Positions 1 to 7,422 of a DNA stretch of 64,000 bases are shown here, piece after piece; position 1 is the first letter of the stretch; each line of letters begins with the position of its first letter. The translations under genes and the position numbers were made by a program. The stretch is from Pseudomonas sp. RIT288. Lineage in GTDB: Bacteria > Pseudomonadota > Gammaproteobacteria > Pseudomonadales > Pseudomonadaceae. The notes beneath the pieces are model-generated. The model made no database searches. It was given only the letters and a program-made list of their open reading frames with translations, and was not told where the DNA came from. The stretch covers positions 232,332 to 296,331 of the forward strand of contig NZ_JFYN01000005.1 in the NCBI RefSeq assembly GCF_000631985.1. The letters are read 5' to 3'.

Positions 1-326
1 AAGAGGCACCGATTGCGGTTCACGTGACCTGCAGCACGCAGCATCTGGGCGAGAGCCAGGCGCTGATCGATCTGGCGCGCAAATGCAGTAAAACCGTGGT
101 AATCCCGGAAGGCATTCATTGCTGCGGGTTTGCCGGTGACAAGGGCTTCACCACCCCGGAGTTGAACAGCCATTCACTGCGCACGCTCAAGGACACGGTG
201 CAGCATTGCAGCGAAGGCATTTCCACCAGCCGCACCTGTGAGATCGGCCTGACGCAACACGGCGGCATCGACTATCACGGACTGGTCTATCTGGTGGATC
301 GGGTGACCCGGGCCAAGGCCTGCTGA
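1..326 (+). CDS. D-lactate dehydrogenase (FAD and Fe-S type), C-terminal part
   Basis: Only the last ~108 codons are inside the window; the frame is open from base 3 and ends in TGA at 324-326. The segment has the cysteine-rich CCG-type Fe-S domain of FAD-linked D-lactate/glycolate-type dehydrogenases, seen as TCSTQH near the left edge and HCCGFAGDKG in the middle. Such enzymes oxidise D-2-hydroxy acids at the inner membrane and pass electrons to quinone. In Pseudomonas a gene of this type closes the lldP-lldD lactate operon and lies close to smpB/ssrA, which fits the tmRNA found 500 bp downstream. The substrate is inferred from that context, not from the fragment itself. Confidence 0.75.
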   Translation, partial: EAPIAVHVTCSTQHLGESQALIDLARKCSKTVVIPEGIHCCGFAGDKGFTTPELNSHSLRTLKDTVQHCSEGISTSRTCEIGLTQHGGIDYHGLVYLVDRVTRAKAC

Positions 327-370
327 AGAAAAATAGAACCCTTGCGTGCGACCGTAGTCCACAGAACAGA

Positions 371-390
371 CCCCGAAAATCGGGGTTTTT
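371..390 (+). terminator. Rho-independent terminator after the lactate dehydrogenase gene
   Basis: A short perfect hairpin, CCCCGAAAATCGGGG, is followed directly by a run of T. It lies 45 bp after the dehydrogenase stop and before the next gene. Confidence 0.8.
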
Positions 391-455
391 CTTCCACTCG
401 GTTGCCCGTCCTGACGGCCAGCGCAGTCTGGATCCCTCAGTTCAAGGAGATACAC

Positions 456-734
456 ATGAAACGTTCTGTACTGTTAGGTCTGTTCGTTACTGCCTCGATG
501 ATGGCCTCCACCTCGTTCGCCGCCGACAAGCCTGCCGACCTGTGCGATGCCAATATCCAAACCATCAACAATGCCAAGGGCCAGCTGTCATCGTCGCCGG
601 AACTGAGCCAGCGTGCTGAAGCCAGCGTCAGCAAGGCACAGGCGCTGAAAGCCGAGGGCAAGATTGACGACTGTGTCGCGGAAACCTCGCAAACCATCGT
701 GGAACTGCGCAAATCAACCGGTACCAACAACTGA
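456..734 (+). CDS. Small secreted protein of unknown function
   Basis: The start at 456 is chosen because AAGGAGA lies just upstream and because it gives a clean signal peptide (MKRSVLLGLFVTASMMAS, cleavage near SFA-AD). The mature part is about 70 residues, predicted mostly helical and rich in Ala, Ser and Lys, with two cysteines (DLCDAN and DDCVAE) that could form one disulfide. I do not recognise a family with a known role. The gene stands alone between two terminators, next to ssrA, and its codon use looks like core genome. Confidence 0.7.
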   Translation: MKRSVLLGLFVTASMMASTSFAADKPADLCDANIQTINNAKGQLSSSPELSQRAEASVSKAQALKAEGKIDDCVAETSQTIVELRKSTGTNN

Positions 735-740
735 TTCACG

Positions 741-770
741 CCCCGGCCAACCTTCGGGTTGGCCTCGGGG
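741..770 (+). terminator. Terminator after the small secreted protein gene
   Basis: GGCCAACC-TTCG-GGTTGGCC forms a strong stem with a UUCG-type tetraloop, flanked by CCCC/GGGG, 7 bp after the stop codon. The T-tract is poor (GGTCGTTTGG). Confidence 0.65.
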
Positions 771-830
771 GTCGTTTGGCGTACACTGCGCAGGCTTGTT
801 GCCTCACCTGATTTACGAGGCAATGAGTTC

Positions 831-1220
831 GGGGCCGATTAGGATTCGACGCCGGTGACGAAACTTTAGGTGCATGCCGACTTGGTAACAGAAGTCGTAA
901 ATCCACTGTTGCAACTTCTTATAGTTGCCAATGACGACCAATACGGTGCTGCTCTCGCTGCTTAATTGCAGCTGACATGCACTCCTGGCGCCTTCGGGCC
1001 CAGCAATCATCAGGGGATGTCTGTAAACCCGAAATGATTGTCATATAGAACAGAATCGCCGTGCAGTACGTTGTGGACGAAGCGGCTAAAACTTACACAA
1101 CTCGCCCAAAGCACCCTGCCCGTCGGGTCGCTGAGGGTTAACTTAATAGACACGGCTACGCATGTAGTACCGACAGCGGAGCACTGGCGGACGGGGGTTC
1201 AAATCCCCCCGGCTCCACCA
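831..1220 (+). ncRNA. ssrA: tmRNA
   Basis: Transfer-messenger RNA, which rescues stalled ribosomes together with SmpB and tags the unfinished protein for proteolysis. The 5' end GGGGCCG pairs with CGGCTCC before the terminal ACCA, giving the tRNA-like acceptor stem, and GGGGGTTCAAATCCCCC forms the T arm at 1195-1209. The tag frame runs from GCC at 927 to TAA at 963 and encodes ANDDQYGAALAA, the form expected for fluorescent pseudomonads. The gene is complete at 390 nt. Its 3' end is the insertion point of the genomic island that follows, so the last part of the gene may have been supplied by the element; it still encodes CCA. Confidence 0.97.
1198..1220 (+). repeat. Left attachment site (attL) inside the tmRNA 3' end
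   Basis: The tmRNA 3' end from the T loop to CCA (TTCAA...CCCCGGCtCCACCA) recurs in degenerate form at 16844-16865. Integrase genes commonly target this site and a P4-type integrase starts 188 bp away. The exact crossover cannot be read because the right copy is imperfect. Confidence 0.6.
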
Positions 1221-1231
1221 CTTCATCATCT

Positions 1232-1257
1232 AAAGACGTCCACGGACGTCTTTTTTT
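1232..1257 (+). terminator. Terminator downstream of tmRNA
   Basis: AAAGACGTCC-AC-GGACGTCTTTTTTT, a stem followed by seven T, begins 12 bp after the tmRNA CCA. It lies inside the island edge, so the element itself supplies a terminator for ssrA. Confidence 0.85.
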
Positions 1258-1330
1258 GTGCCTGAAATCCAGTAAATGCGGGAGTTTCAGGGCTATTGGG
1301 GGCTTTCGAGGTTTTTTGAGTTCCAGGCGA

Positions 1331-1384
1331 TTTGGTATTCCCAATGGTATTCCCGGCTACCCGGCGCTAATCTTGGGAATACCA
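1331..1384. promoter_or_regulatory. Left integrase arm-type binding repeats
   Basis: Two tandem 12-bp units, TTTGGTATTCCC (1331-1342) and AATGGTATTCCC (1343-1354), are followed by an inverted copy, GGGAATACCA (1375-1384). The same core GGTATTCC occurs twice, again 12 bp apart, at the right end of the island (16770-16789). Position next to the integrase and presence at both ends suggest arm-type integrase or excisionase sites. Confidence 0.6.
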
Positions 1385-1407
1385 AAAGGTGTCATGGAGT
1401 ACTTCTC

Positions 1408-2664
1408 ATGTGCGCTCAAACCACCCGCCTCTCCGACCGCCAGCTCAAGGCGGTCAAACCGAAAGACAAGGATTACGTCCTCACCGATGGCGACGGGCTC
1501 CAGCTGCGAGTCAGGGTCAATCGCTCGATGCAGTGGAATTTCAACTACCGGCATCCAGTAACCAAGAACCGAATCAACATGGCACTCGGCTCCTATCCCG
1601 AGGTTTCTCTTGCGCAAGCCAGGAAGAAAACCGTTGAGGCCAGAGAGCTGCTTGCACAGGGCATTGACCCCAAAGCTCAGCGTAATGAACTGCAGGAAGC
1701 CAAACGAGCGGAAACGGAACATACGTTCGAGAACGTAGCCACCGCGTGGTTCGAATTGAAGAAGGATTCCGTCACCCCGGCGTATGCCGAAGACATCTGG
1801 CGCTCGCTCACACTACATGTTTTTCCAAGCATGAAATCAACGCCGTTATCGGAAGTGAACGCCCCGATGGTCATCAAGCTGCTTCGTCCGATTGAGGCCA
1901 AAGGCAGCCTCGAGACGGTTAAGCGAGTGAGCCAGCGCCTTAACGAGATCATGACCTACGGGGTCAACTCCGGAATGATCTTTGCCAACCCTCTCAGCGG
2001 CATTCGAGCGGTATTTAAGAAGCCCAAGAAAGAAAATATGGCCGCGCTGCCACCTGATGAGCTTCCGGAGCTCATGATGGAAATCGCGAACGCCAGTATC
2101 AAGCGGACGACCCGCTGCCTGATCGAATGGCAACTTCATACCATGACCCGCCCCGCCGAGGCGGCCACCACTCGATGGGCAGACATCGACTTCGACAAAC
2201 GCATCTGGACCATCCCTCCGGAGCGCATGAAAAAGCGGCGTCCGCATACAATCCCGTTGACCGAACATGCACTCTCATTATTGGAGACGCTTAAACCCCA
2301 TAGCGGCCACAGGGAATATGTGTTCCCGTCGGATAGAAATCCGCGCACCCACGCGAATAGCCAGACCGCCAACATGGCGTTGAAACGAATGGGTTTTCAG
2401 GACCGCTTGGTCAGCCACGGCATGCGCTCCATGGCCAGCACAATCCTAAACGAGCATGGGTGGGATCCGGAGCTAATCGAAGTCGCGCTGGCGCATGTTG
2501 ATAAAGACGAAGTTCGAAGCGCCTACAACCGGGCGGATTACATCGAACGCCGGCGTCCGATGATGGCTTGGTGGAGTGAACATATCCAGAAAGCAGCCAC
2601 CGGCAGCCTGTCAGCATCAGCCATCAATCAAACCAGGGACCGCAACGTAGTGCCGATCCGCTGA
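1408..2664 (+). CDS. P4-type tyrosine integrase of the island
   Basis: Site-specific recombinase of 418 residues expected to integrate and excise the island at ssrA. The start at 1408 has GGAG 8 bp upstream; an in-frame extension to 1276 would run through the GGTATTCC repeats and is rejected. Order: N-terminal arm-binding DUF4102-like domain (about 1-95, with ALGSYPEVSLAQAR), SAM-like core-binding domain (about 105-185), catalytic domain (about 205-390). The catalytic residues are visible: Arg in TMTRPAEA, the HTIPLT lysine/histidine region, HGMR (His-x-x-Arg), LAH, and the nucleophile Tyr in VRSAYNRADY. Length is normal for the family. Its place immediately inside attL is typical for tRNA/tmRNA-integrated islands. 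Confidence 0.93.
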   Translation: MCAQTTRLSDRQLKAVKPKDKDYVLTDGDGLQLRVRVNRSMQWNFNYRHPVTKNRINMALGSYPEVSLAQARKKTVEARELLAQGIDPKAQRNELQEAKRAETEHTFENVATAWFELKKDSVTPAYAEDIWRSLTLHVFPSMKSTPLSEVNAPMVIKLLRPIEAKGSLETVKRVSQRLNEIMTYGVNSGMIFANPLSGIRAVFKKPKKENMAALPPDELPELMMEIANASIKRTTRCLIEWQLHTMTRPAEAATTRWADIDFDKRIWTIPPERMKKRRPHTIPLTEHALSLLETLKPHSGHREYVFPSDRNPRTHANSQTANMALKRMGFQDRLVSHGMRSMASTILNEHGWDPELIEVALAHVDKDEVRSAYNRADYIERRRPMMAWWSEHIQKAATGSLSASAINQTRDRNVVPIR

Positions 2665-2767
2665 GCATCCAAGGTTAACGATACCGCCGACAGTCCGTGT
2701 AGTGCCGCATGGCGACAGAAATGACGACTGTCGCTAAATCTCTGGTATGTCTGCGCTTGTTCAGCCA

Positions 2768-2812
2768 AGCCCCTGAGTATGGGAAGGCTCCGCATTCCCA
2801 TACTCAGGGGCT
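2768..2812. terminator. Long perfect inverted repeat between convergent genes
   Basis: An 18-bp perfect stem (AGCCCCTGAGTATGGGAA and its complement) around a 9-nt loop sits between the integrase and the minus-strand mobility block. The position suggests a bidirectional terminator; no T-tract follows, so a protein-binding site is also possible. Confidence 0.55.
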
Positions 2813-2828
2813 CACGCTTAAAGGTCGA

Positions 2829-3107
2829 TCAGGCAACCACGACTTTTGCCTTTCTACGGCGGATCAACCCTGCTGTTAACTCGTAGTAGTAGATGGTAAC
2901 TGGAGCTGAGCATCGCAAATAGTGCTCCAGAAACCATCTCACGTGCTTTTCTCTCCAGAACCAGGGAGTCGCGCAACCCCAGCGTTCACGAATCACCTCG
3001 TGCATCCTTTCTGCTTGCCTGATGTGCCGCTGCTGCGTGGCATGTGCACCTTTGAGCACGGGGCGCAGGAACAACGCTATGTCGAACTCGGCCGTCATCG
3101 GCGGCAT
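2829..3107 (-). CDS. Hypothetical protein coupled to the second recombinase
   Basis: About 92 residues, basic at the C-terminus. It overlaps the end of the recombinase gene; an internal ATG at 3098 forms an ATGA overlap with that gene's stop and may be the true start, since neither ATG has a clear ribosome site. The middle (RHIRQAERMHEVI, then KHVRWFLEHYLR) is helical and vaguely resembles the SAM-like core-binding fold of tyrosine recombinases, so it could be an accessory DNA-binding protein for its neighbour. That is inference; I recognise no named family. Confidence 0.55.
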   Translation of the reverse strand: MPPMTAEFDIALFLRPVLKGAHATQQRHIRQAERMHEVIRERWGCATPWFWREKHVRWFLEHYLRCSAPVTIYYYELTAGLIRRRKAKVVVA

Positions 3108-4075
3108 CCGATGTAGGCACTCACCACATCGATGCGGTTATGTCCCAACTCGTGGCTGATCTGCTTACGGGCTCGCTGATCAAGTGCTCGATCCTCTTGA
3201 TGAACACGACCACCATTAACGGGTGCAGGAAAGCCGATTAGTTGCTCATAGCGCTCACAGGCGTAGGCCGCCCGCAGCTCATGAAAACCTTTCAATCCAT
3301 ACTCATGCAGGATGTCCCGTGCCGGTCGCACAACTGCCTGCATAAAGTCTTTATAGCTTTCGTCGGGCGCCAACAAATTCCGGCTGCCATTGGGTGAGGT
3401 CGCGCTGGCCCAATCCAGGGCATCGCGAACTTGATCCGTTGCCGTAATCCAGCGCGGTGCCGAGGCCCCTGATCGACCACCTTTGGTGCCATCCTGGATG
3501 TTGATCTTGCCCAGTTGCCGAACCTCACGTTGCAGTCGGGGCAGATCGGCCAGAATCGCTTCGCGCAGGCGCATACCAGTCTCACGGGCGAGGAGCACAA
3601 TGGCACTCACCCTCGATTGCTGACGATCTGACAGCGCCCGCGCGATCAACTCGACCTGCGCACGTTCTTGGCCTTGCGGAGCCTCACTACGCACGCTTGA
3701 GCGCTGCAAGCCCAGCGCCTTACTCGGACTCGGGATTTTGACGTACTGATCACCGCGTAGCGCGGCCATCGTTCGGTTCACGCTGGACAGTCGGTTCTGC
3801 GCGGTGGCAATGCCGACGTTGCCCTGATCAACCTGCTCCCGCACGTGGACGGCGTACCGCATGAGGATCTCGCGGTCTATCTGGCGCGCGTCGTTGACCC
3901 TCGGTCCTTCATCGGAGCGACACCAATGCACGAACGCCTGCCAGCGATCACTATGGGCTTTGACGGTAGCAAAATGGCCGTCGCCGAACAGGTCTTTCAG
4001 TGCTTGCGGTCCAGCATAGCTAAGCTGGCGACCGAAGCCGAAATTGCGCCCCGCTCGCTTACCGACCCGAGCCAT
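3095..4075 (-). CDS. Second tyrosine recombinase (integrase-domain protein)
   Basis: A 326-residue protein of the integrase-domain family often found as an extra recombinase in Pseudomonas islands. The start at 4075 (MARVGKRAGRNFGFG) has AGGAA 8 bp upstream; a longer frame from 4132 lacks a ribosome site. An N-terminal core-binding part (about 25-135) precedes a catalytic part with Arg in RETGMRLREAI, His-x-x-Arg in FHELRAAY, and HELGHNRIDVVSAYIG near the C-terminus carrying the second His and the Tyr. All catalytic residues appear present. The gene overlaps the 3' end of the upstream gene (4059) by 17 bp and reads as one unit with the genes up to 5796. Its role beside the main integrase is unknown. 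Confidence 0.85.
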   Translation of the reverse strand: MARVGKRAGRNFGFGRQLSYAGPQALKDLFGDGHFATVKAHSDRWQAFVHWCRSDEGPRVNDARQIDREILMRYAVHVREQVDQGNVGIATAQNRLSSVNRTMAALRGDQYVKIPSPSKALGLQRSSVRSEAPQGQERAQVELIARALSDRQQSRVSAIVLLARETGMRLREAILADLPRLQREVRQLGKINIQDGTKGGRSGASAPRWITATDQVRDALDWASATSPNGSRNLLAPDESYKDFMQAVVRPARDILHEYGLKGFHELRAAYACERYEQLIGFPAPVNGGRVHQEDRALDQRARKQISHELGHNRIDVVSAYIGCRR

Positions 4076-4403
4076 TTTTCTGTTCCTGATCAACTGCCGC
4101 GAGATCATGCAAAAGGGCTCGCCAGTGCGCACTTACAATCGCGAACTGAGCCCAATCAGTCGGGCGAAAACACAGCGTGTTGTCGGTGACGTAAAGATGC
4201 GCACCCTCCTCTTTCAACCATTGAATAATGGCTGTCGTAGAGGCGATAGCTTTATGGGTGGTGGCGACAGCGGCGACAACCCTTGTCCTGCCTGGGTTTG
4301 AGCGTGGCGACAAAGTGGCGACAGTAGCGGCGACAAATCGCGCTTTGGGCTCCTTTTGACGCTGAGCCAGATGGTTGCGCAGCGCTTCATCAAGATTAAA
4401 CAT
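4059..4403 (-). CDS. Hypothetical protein of the island mobility block
   Basis: About 114 residues, starting at 4403 where GAGGTG lies upstream; it overlaps the stop of the DUF3987 gene by 8 bp and runs 17 bp into the recombinase gene, so it is translationally coupled to both. The C-terminal two thirds (IIQWLKEEGAHLYVTDNTLC, then FAIVSAHWRALLHDL) look like a compact helical domain with a short beta hairpin. The N-terminal third is low complexity (Ala-Thr-Val repeats) because it is encoded by the GGCGACA array. No named family is recognised. Confidence 0.6.
   Translation of the reverse strand: MFNLDEALRNHLAQRQKEPKARFVAATVATLSPRSNPGRTRVVAAVATTHKAIASTTAIIQWLKEEGAHLYVTDNTLCFRPTDWAQFAIVSAHWRALLHDLAAVDQEQKNGSGR
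4263..4335. repeat. GGCGACA array 1 (five copies)
   Basis: GGCGACA occurs at 4263, 4272, 4306, 4317 and 4329 on the plus strand, spaced 9, 34, 11 and 12 bp. It lies inside the coding sequence of the 4059-4403 gene. A related array in inverted orientation is at 6543-6621. It could be an iteron-like binding array or simply a low-complexity coding stretch. Confidence 0.55.
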
Positions 4404-5796
4404 GGCGCACCTCGAAGGTGTGGCCATCGGTGATCAACCACTGATGATCAATCAACTCGACCAGCAGCTTGGCGGCATGACGACTGCTCTTGCGGGCAAA
4501 GCGGGGACCGTTGCGATTCAATTCACGAATACTGAAACGCTTCCAATCTTTGACCTGTAGCCATCGCAGCAGCCGGTCTGCCTCCTCTTTTACTCGACAC
4601 ACTGGCTCCTGCTCAGTCAGGCGCTGGATCTCGGTGAGGTAGTAGCCGACTAAAGCGGAGGCCCGTTGGATATGGTCGACCTCCACGACGCTGCTCTCCT
4701 CCACAACTGCAAGAATGCCAGCGACGCGCAGCAGGTTATCGGCGGCCTTTGATCCGCTGGGCCGTACGCTGGCCAGTTCGCCAAACTCCCCCAGCTGAGC
4801 TTCGATAGCATCATGCAAATCAATCCAGCGACGACGCGCCAGCTGACTGAGGCTCAGCATTGACAGCTGCAAGGCACCGTCAGCGGAAAGTGACCACGGC
4901 TGATAAAACAGAGCCGAAAGGCGGTGATGATAGCGCTTTAGGGCGGCGTCTTTGGACAAATCGACAGCCTGGTAGCTGCGTTGTCCGGCCAGGCTAATGG
5001 GCCAGGTCACCAAGCAGCGCCCTAGAATCCCTTGCCCCTGCAGCAACGGGTCACTGAGTAACTGCATAGCCAAGTACGGTTGCAGCATTAGGTGCAGGCT
5101 CAAGCGTCGGTCGTAGGCTCGCAAGCTTTCACCAACCATGGAGCGCGCACGATCTATCGGACTGCCATCCCAGAGTGACGACAAGGTCGTAACCGCTTTC
5201 AAACGGTTATCCCGACTCATGGTGCTACTACCGAGGAATTGTCCGCCCTCGTCACAGAACAGTCCCATGCTCGGCAAGTCATGACAGAGCCCTTTGATCA
5301 GGGCCTCGATAGTCGGGTCCGTGGTGATCAGCCGAGGGGCCGAAGGCTCCGCTTCGAGCGGTGCGCTTTTTGTGGGGGCGGGATCGGCAGGATTGATACG
5401 CTGCGCCTGTCGCTGTGCGGCACGGTAACGGACAAGTTGTTCGCGATAGCGCTGCCACTGCTCACGCTCCCATTGCCGTGCTGGCAGCAATGCACATCGG
5501 TCTGCTGCGGTCTTGCGATCACCAGATGCGGCCACTGTGATCAGGTACAGCGACAGCGGATAGTTTCTCCCGTCGAGCTGTAAGCCTGCATGACCTTGGG
5601 TGGCCAGTGCCGAGGCGGACAATACCGATTGCGCGGCCAGTGCCCGGGGCACGCCGATGACCTCGGCCATGCGCTCAACCGCGGGCCCAAGAATTCCACC
5701 CAGTGCCTGGACAGGATAGGGCTCAGCCACAGGCTTCGCCTCGATTAACGGTCGGGGGGACCGTGGGAGTTCAAGCTTCGGATCTAACTGCTGCAT
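4396..5796 (-). CDS. DUF3987 (YfjI-like) P-loop protein
   Basis: A 466-residue protein of the DUF3987/YfjI family that is common in integrative elements and satellites, next to integrases and primases. The P-loop-like segment AASGDRKTAADR is near residue 90, where the family usually has SGERKS. A middle acidic box (LFCDEGGQFLG) is the likely Walker B region, followed by the helical family core (ILGRCLVTWP, then RRWIDLHDAIE). The C-terminus (WKRFSIRELNRNGPR onward) resembles a winged helix. The start has GAGGAGAGGG upstream. It heads the minus-strand block DUF3987 - small protein - recombinase - small protein. A role in element replication or helicase loading is plausible but unproven. Confidence 0.85.
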   Translation of the reverse strand: MQQLDPKLELPRSPRPLIEAKPVAEPYPVQALGGILGPAVERMAEVIGVPRALAAQSVLSASALATQGHAGLQLDGRNYPLSLYLITVAASGDRKTAADRCALLPARQWEREQWQRYREQLVRYRAAQRQAQRINPADPAPTKSAPLEAEPSAPRLITTDPTIEALIKGLCHDLPSMGLFCDEGGQFLGSSTMSRDNRLKAVTTLSSLWDGSPIDRARSMVGESLRAYDRRLSLHLMLQPYLAMQLLSDPLLQGQGILGRCLVTWPISLAGQRSYQAVDLSKDAALKRYHHRLSALFYQPWSLSADGALQLSMLSLSQLARRRWIDLHDAIEAQLGEFGELASVRPSGSKAADNLLRVAGILAVVEESSVVEVDHIQRASALVGYYLTEIQRLTEQEPVCRVKEEADRLLRWLQVKDWKRFSIRELNRNGPRFARKSSRHAAKLLVELIDHQWLITDGHTFEVRHV

Positions 5797-6220
5797 GGGC
5801 CCTCTCCTCGTTCATTGCTAGTTGTCCTCACGTAGTCCCGCCACGGCTGTTGAGTGTTATCAGGGATCAAGGCCCCTGCGACCTGTGAGGTGTTCACTGA
5901 CGCGGAACGAACGGCTCCTTACGACCGGGAGCAAGGGCATGACCCATGAATCTGGCCTCCTTAGACGCATCCGAAAATGCGGGCGGGTGGAGGCTGTGCC
6001 GACTGACGAGTTCGGCACCTGGAGATCCTGAGTGGGAGAAGGCAACGACATGGATACCTGGGGCATGCCTGACTATCAGTCAGGTGCAGCCTTTCCATTG
6101 GCTGCGGCACCGATGCCTGTGTCGTTGCGGATGGCGACGAATCGGATTTGTCAGGCCGATTGTCACGAGGAGAGTTGCGACAATGCCCTGTATGACGTGG
6201 CTTGCAGCAGTGGTACGAGT

Positions 6221-6251
6221 GCCCGTCTCTTTCCAGAAAAAAGAGACGGGC
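6221..6251. terminator. Strong hairpin in the island spacer
   Basis: GCCCGTCTCTTT and AAAGAGACGGGC form a 12-bp perfect stem with a 7-nt loop. There is no T-tract on either side, so it is only terminator-like. Confidence 0.4.
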
Positions 6252-6542
6252 GCAGTCTGGCGCAGCGAATCACGTCGAGAGGTGAGGTTGCTGCAACGCA
6301 GCGAGGTAGGTCCATCGTCTGCCGCAGTGGACAGATCAGTCGAGTAGGCATCCATCACTCTTGGGGAGTGACCGTGCGAGCCGCCGGACGCTAATCGCAC
6401 TTTGAGATAACCACCACGCAAGTGGCGTAGCCTTGAAGGTTCTGGCTACCTGGGCTGGTGCTGTCAACGACAGCGGTCCGTGCGTCAATTGTTATACCCA
6501 CTCGAAAAGACGGTCAAGCATCACAGTCAAAGCGCTCAGAAA

Positions 6543-6621
6543 GTGGCGACTGTCGCCATTTTTGTCGCCACGCTCCAGGCCCCTTTCTGCGCGGGTTGTC
6601 GCCGGTGTCGCCGCTGTCGCC
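6543..6621. repeat. GGCGACA array 2, inverted relative to array 1
   Basis: TGTCGCC (complement of GGCGACA) occurs at 6551, 6563, 6597, 6606 and 6615, and one direct GGCGAC at 6545 forms a palindrome with the first copy. The spacings 12, 34, 9, 9 mirror those of array 1 (9, 34, 11, 12), and the sequence between copies is partly conserved (GCGTGGCGACA next to a CCTGG/GCCTGG stretch), so the two arrays are related by inverted duplication. Confidence 0.55.
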
Positions 6622-6764
6622 TCTTCTCTATTCCTGCTCTGACATTTCGGAACATCTCTGCGCGAGACAATAATCGTGAAGAAACCCTGGGGTAAACGAC
6701 GGCGCCGCGATAATTAAATTCGAAGTGAGAGGGTGGAACGAGATAGTTCAAAAAAGAACGAGTG

Positions 6765-6808
6765 AACCCTCCGATCGGCGCGATCAAAGATCGCTGGATT
6801 GGAGGGTT
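6765..6808. other. Composite stem-loop in the island spacer
   Basis: AACCCTCC at 6765-6772 pairs with GGAGGGTT at 6801-6808, enclosing a second stem, CGATC-AAA-GATCG. The two-level structure could be a terminator or part of a structured RNA upstream of the cargo operon. Confidence 0.4.
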
Positions 6809-7422
6809 TGGCGTGAAAAGCAAGTCCCAAACGTCAATTACAGACTCAAGCATCAAAGCTGGTTGATTTCGAGGTGACGGCTTCACGCTGCATGATCAGG
6901 GTCTGAAACCTGCTTCAAATGCTTCCCGCAGATCAACTGGACGACGATGCTTTCGGTTTTGCGCCAGCGCCAACCAGAGAGGTAATGATGAGCCTTCGAG
7001 CAACACTCAGCGCATCGCACGCCGTCCTCAATCATCGGGCGTAACTAATTGCCTCAGGGCGCTCAGATACCGGGACCGCCTTCAGCGGGCGGAATAGAAA
7101 CGAACTCACCGATCGGTTGATGAACACGCTCCCGAGTCAGCGAAGAATTGCATCATCTTTCTCAGGTACGGAATGGTAACCTCGAACAAATAAGAAAAAT
7201 ATTGCGAAGCGTCTACCGCTGGTGTTTATCTGTTGCCTCAAGCGACAACACCAAATTCTGCCCGGGCTGAAATGGCACCTTCGTAAAAGGTGCGGCGTGG
7301 TTCAGGAAGCTCAGCGAGGATGCGGGAATTGCTACCCCGTAAATTATGTGATGGACGCTCTAAGGTATCGCTAGATACATAGGAGCTCACTGACTGGATG
7401 ATTGGTTAACCGAGGGCAAGGA

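Larger units (their letters stand above)
5797..7422. other. 1.6-kb region without a convincing gene
   Basis: Open frames here are short, overlap each other on both strands and lack ribosome sites, so I call no gene. The region does hold structure: CCTGACT-ATC-AGTCAGG at 6068-6084, a 12-bp stem at 6221-6251, the inverted GGCGACA array at 6543-6621, a composite stem at 6765-6808, and GCACCTT/AAGGTGC at 7275-7293. It separates the mobility block from the cargo and must contain the divergent promoters of both. It may also be a decayed gene or the element's origin. Confidence 0.5.

Noticed and set aside
5946..6421. Overlapping 110-130-codon ORFs on both strands in the island spacer
   Set aside because: They lack ribosome sites and domains and interrupt strong hairpins; none is preferred over the others.
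4263..6621. A CRISPR array
   Set aside because: The repeated unit is only 7 bp, spacing is irregular and 9-34 bp, and no cas genes are present.
6480..6695. A 71-codon plus-strand ORF over GGCGACA array 2
   Set aside because: No ribosome site, low complexity, and overlapped by equally long frames on both strands; treated as repeat DNA or a decayed fragment.
7200..7422. A preQ1 riboswitch upstream of the deazaguanine operon
   Set aside because: I found no pseudoknot pattern with the typical A-rich tail; only a small GCACCTT/AAGGTGC stem is present and queC is the fourth gene.
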